From NCBI GenBank assembly GCA_026390775.1, contig JAPLFF010000007.1, positions 1,550,001 through 1,614,000 of the forward strand: 64,000 nucleotides of DNA, in the 5' to 3' direction. The notes under the pieces were generated by a model. The model was given only the letters and a program-made list of their open reading frames with translations. It was not told where the DNA came from and ran no database searches. The DNA is from Ignavibacteriales bacterium (GTDB lineage Bacteria; Bacteroidota; Ignavibacteria; Ignavibacteriales; Melioribacteraceae). Below are positions 61,248 through 64,000 of the stretch, piece by piece. Made by a program: the position numbers and the translations under genes. The first letter of the stretch is position 1. Every line of letters starts with the position of its first letter.

Positions 61248-64000
61248 ATGAGAACCTTTTACCGTTTCTTAATAAATTCAGTTCTATTCTTTTTCTTTCT
61301 TAACGTATCAATATATTCTCAATGGCAACAAACAAATGGGCCTTACGGCGGCATCGTTTGGTGTCTTGCTAGTAACGGAACAAATCTTTTTGCGGGTACT
61401 TATGGCGGTGTATTTCTTTCTACTGACAACGGCACAAGCTGGAATGCTACGAATACAGGACTTCCCATAAACACTCCAATTTTTTCAATGGCTGTTAGCG
61501 GAACTAATCTATTTGTCGGAACCAGCGTCAATGGTGTTTTTCTTTCTACAAACAACGGAACAAACTGGACAGCAGTAAATTCAGGCATTCCCCAAAATTC
61601 TACTGTTTATTCTCTTGCTATTAACGGTTCAAATCTTTTCGCTGGAACGTCCGAGGGTGTTTTTCTCTCCACAAATAACGGTACAAATTGGAATGCTGTT
61701 AACACAGGACTTACCGACACTTATATTAATTGTCTCGCTATTAACGGAACAAATCTTTTTGCCGGAACTCGTAGCGGTGTATTCTATTCTACGAATAATG
61801 GGACTAATTGGACTGTAGTGAATTCCGGTTTGACTAATACATACATTAATTCTCTGGCGATAATCGGGACCAATCTCTTTGCCGGAACGCATGGTAAAGG
61901 AGTATTTCTTTCAACAAACAATGGAACAAGCTGGAGCCCCTCAACCATCGGACTTCCTACTGGAGACCTTTGGGTTTTATCACTTTCTGTAAATGGATCG
62001 AATCTCTTCGCCGGAACTTCAGACCGGTTTTGGATTTCCAGAAATAACGGTAATAGTTGGACAGATGTAAGCACCGGGCTCACAAACTCCGCAGTTCATT
62101 CACTTACGGCTAATGGGGCAAATCTTTTTGCCGGTAATGATGACGGGGTATTTATTTCCACAAACGGCGGGACAAGCTGGAGCGAAGTAAACTCCGGTCT
62201 TAAAGGTTCTGTAGTTCAATCTCTTTTATTTAATGGTACGAATCTTTTTGCAGCAACTGATGGAGGAGGTATTTTTCTTTCCACAAACAGCGGCACAAAT
62301 TGGTCTGCTGTAAACAGTGGATTGGCGGCACTTAATATTAAATGCCTTATTGCTAATAACGCAACCATTTTTGCGGGCGGTGCATTCGGTGTATTTCAAA
62401 CATCTAACAACGGTACACACTGGGATACAGATAGCACAGGTCTTCCACCAAATCCTTTTGTTAATACTCTATTATTTAACGGAACAAATTTCTTTGCTGG
62501 AGTTGATGGTGGAGTATATCTTTCTACAAATAACGGCACAAACTGGAATGCAGTAAATTCCGGACTACCAACAAACACTATTGTTTCTTCCCTTGCAGTT
62601 AATGGAACAAATATATTTGCTGGTACTCATGATGGCGTGTATCTATCAACTAACAATGGAACAAGCTGGGCCGTTGTGAACACAGGACTTACTAACACCT
62701 ATATTAATTGTCTTGCGGTAAACGGGACGAATCTTTTTGCAGGTAGCAACGAAGATGGAATATTTCTTTCCACAAACAACGGTACAAGTTGGTCTGCGGT
62801 TAATACGGGGCTTCCCTTTAAATCTTCAATATTCTCACTGGTAGTTAATGGTGGAAATCTTTTTGCAGGCACTAATAGCGGCGTGTTTTATTCTAGGAAC
62901 AACGGAACAAGTTGGACGGCAGCGAATACAGGATTTGCATACTCTACTTATATTTTATCTCTTACGTTTAATAGTACAAGTCTAATTGTAGGAACTCAAG
63001 GTAGCGGTGTATGGAAACGACCTTTGTCGGAAATTATTCCTCTTCAGTATACCGTGACTACCAGCAGTAACCCTACAAATGGCGGTTTTACATCAGGCGG
63101 TGGAACATTCGATCAAGGTACGCAATTAACTGTCTCGTCAACTCCAAACAGCGGTTATAGCTTTGTTAATTGGACTGAAGGAAGTAATATCGTTTCAACA
63201 AGTTCGAGTTATACATTTACAGTAAATGGAAACAGAACACTTGTTGCAAATTTTGCAGTAATCCCACCGACACAATACTCAGTAAATTTAATAAGTAATC
63301 CAAGCAATGGCGGAACTACGGGCGGAGGAGGCAATTACAATTCCGGTACCAGCGTAACAGTAACTGCAACGCCGAACTCTGGTTATACATTTACTAACTG
63401 GTTTGAGGCTGGAACAATATTATCAACTAGTACTAATTATACTTTTACTATAAGTAGTAACAGAACGCTTTTTGCTAACTTTACTATTAATAAAGATACA
63501 GTAACGGTAACGGCTAATCCTGAAAACGGAGGAACTGTCAGCGGAAACGGTACATATAATTACGGGAGTTTTGTAACTGCAAGAGCCACGGCAAAAAACA
63601 TAACCGGTAGTAAATTTCAATTTACGAACTGGACTGAAAATGGAATTGAGGTATCTAAAAGTCCTTCATACTATTTTACTATTACAGCAAATAGAAATTT
63701 AGTTGCTAACTTTTTAGATATTACATCAGTTAATGATGAAGGTGGAATACCAACTAAGTTTGTTTTATCTCAGAATTACCCTAATCCGTTTAATCCTACT
63801 ACAAAGATTCAATTTAGTATTCCCAAAGAAGTATATGTCAAACTAAATATATACAATACACTTGGGCAGGAAATTGCAAGATTAGTTGATCAAGAATTAC
63901 CGGCTTCAACATATTCAGTTGATTTCGATGCAACAGAATTACCGAATGGAATTTATTTTTACAAGATTCAAGCTGGAGAATTTATGCAAACAAAGAAAAT
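61248..64000 (+). CDS. Large T9SS-exported propeller protein with InlB-type B repeats, runs off the window
   Basis: The frame from ATG 61248 (AAAGGAG upstream) stays open to the end of the window. The last visible residues, KIQAGEFMQTKK, are within a few residues of the usual LLLK terminus. After a signal peptide (SIYSQ), about fourteen diverged NNGTSW units run to near residue 590 (WKRPLSEIIPL). Then three divergent InlB B-repeat-like domains follow (PTNGGFTSGGGTFDQGTQLT, then GYSFVNWTEG ... RTLVANF, repeated), and a canonical sorting domain (SQNYPNPFNPTTKIQFSIP). It probably lies outside the cell. It is the tandem paralogue of 59246, 70 bp downstream. Confidence 0.88.
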   Translation, partial: MRTFYRFLINSVLFFFFLNVSIYSQWQQTNGPYGGIVWCLASNGTNLFAGTYGGVFLSTDNGTSWNATNTGLPINTPIFSMAVSGTNLFVGTSVNGVFLSTNNGTNWTAVNSGIPQNSTVYSLAINGSNLFAGTSEGVFLSTNNGTNWNAVNTGLTDTYINCLAINGTNLFAGTRSGVFYSTNNGTNWTVVNSGLTNTYINSLAIIGTNLFAGTHGKGVFLSTNNGTSWSPSTIGLPTGDLWVLSLSVNGSNLFAGTSDRFWISRNNGNSWTDVSTGLTNSAVHSLTANGANLFAGNDDGVFISTNGGTSWSEVNSGLKGSVVQSLLFNGTNLFAATDGGGIFLSTNSGTNWSAVNSGLAALNIKCLIANNATIFAGGAFGVFQTSNNGTHWDTDSTGLPPNPFVNTLLFNGTNFFAGVDGGVYLSTNNGTNWNAVNSGLPTNTIVSSLAVNGTNIFAGTHDGVYLSTNNGTSWAVVNTGLTNTYINCLAVNGTNLFAGSNEDGIFLSTNNGTSWSAVNTGLPFKSSIFSLVVNGGNLFAGTNSGVFYSRNNGTSWTAANTGFAYSTYILSLTFNSTSLIVGTQGSGVWKRPLSEIIPLQYTVTTSSNPTNGGFTSGGGTFDQGTQLTVSSTPNSGYSFVNWTEGSNIVSTSSSYTFTVNGNRTLVANFAVIPPTQYSVNLISNPSNGGTTGGGGNYNSGTSVTVTATPNSGYTFTNWFEAGTILSTSTNYTFTISSNRTLFANFTINKDTVTVTANPENGGTVSGNGTYNYGSFVTARATAKNITGSKFQFTNWTENGIEVSKSPSYYFTITANRNLVANFLDITSVNDEGGIPTKFVLSQNYPNPFNPTTKIQFSIPKEVYVKLNIYNTLGQEIARLVDQELPASTYSVDFDATELPNGIYFYKIQAGEFMQTKK

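Overview
The window looks like chromosome of a low-GC member of the Bacteroidota/Chlorobi/Ignavibacteria side of the tree, most likely Ignavibacteria. The basis is the repeated C-terminal type IX secretion sorting domain with a QNYPNPFNPTT-type core (six proteins), a PorV/PorQ-like barrel, SusC-like TonB-dependent receptors with carboxypeptidase-like plug extensions, and a DUF4249 lipoprotein. This is inferred from protein families; no rRNA is present to settle it.

Layout. 1-7.5 kb: a secretion and outer-membrane cluster (TonB receptor tail, calcium-motif-rich secreted protein, PorV-like barrel, carbohydrate-binding-like secreted protein) closed by a terminator. 7.6-15.0 kb: an SGNH hydrolase with TPRs, a 52-codon DUF5989 gene head-to-head with it, a TonB receptor/DUF4249 pair, and a GH13 alpha-amylase. 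15.1-24.7 kb: tRNA-Ser(UGA) with a GIY-YIG gene built against its 5' end, then a roughly 9 kb island bounded by copies of the tRNA 3' end plus its terminator. The island holds an IS copy whose transposase has one in-frame stop, T9SS-exported proteins and lipoproteins. 24.8-30 kb: a LytS/LytTR-type two-component system followed by a tandem 15-bp repeat resembling a LytTR operator and two beta-propeller-like surface proteins. 30-39.4 kb: single-gene units with integron-cassette architecture (GNAT, alpha/beta hydrolase, polysaccharide deacetylase, and others), two convincing attC sites and further partial ones, plus a TonB receptor and a small oxidoreductase operon. 39.5-42.7 kb: a tricorn-like S41 protease. 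42.7-43.2 kb: a patchwork of IS ends with a third tRNA-Ser 3' fragment.

43.2-57.3 kb is more ordinary chromosome: MgtC/DUF4010, UPF0182, AceK, NfeD plus slipin, and a TetR/HlyD/EmrB/TolC efflux operon. 57.4-64 kb returns to accessory sequence: internally deleted IS copies, small lipoproteins, and two tandem giant T9SS-exported repeat proteins. One is made of near-identical 120-bp DNA units; the other runs off the window.

The least explained signals are: (a) a CALIN-like set of integron cassettes with no integrase in view; (b) the GIY-YIG/tRNA-Ser arrangement and the repeated tRNA 3' ends; (c) MITE-like internally deleted IS derivatives scattered between genes; (d) the LytTR-adjacent tandem repeat; (e) the 120-bp coding array.
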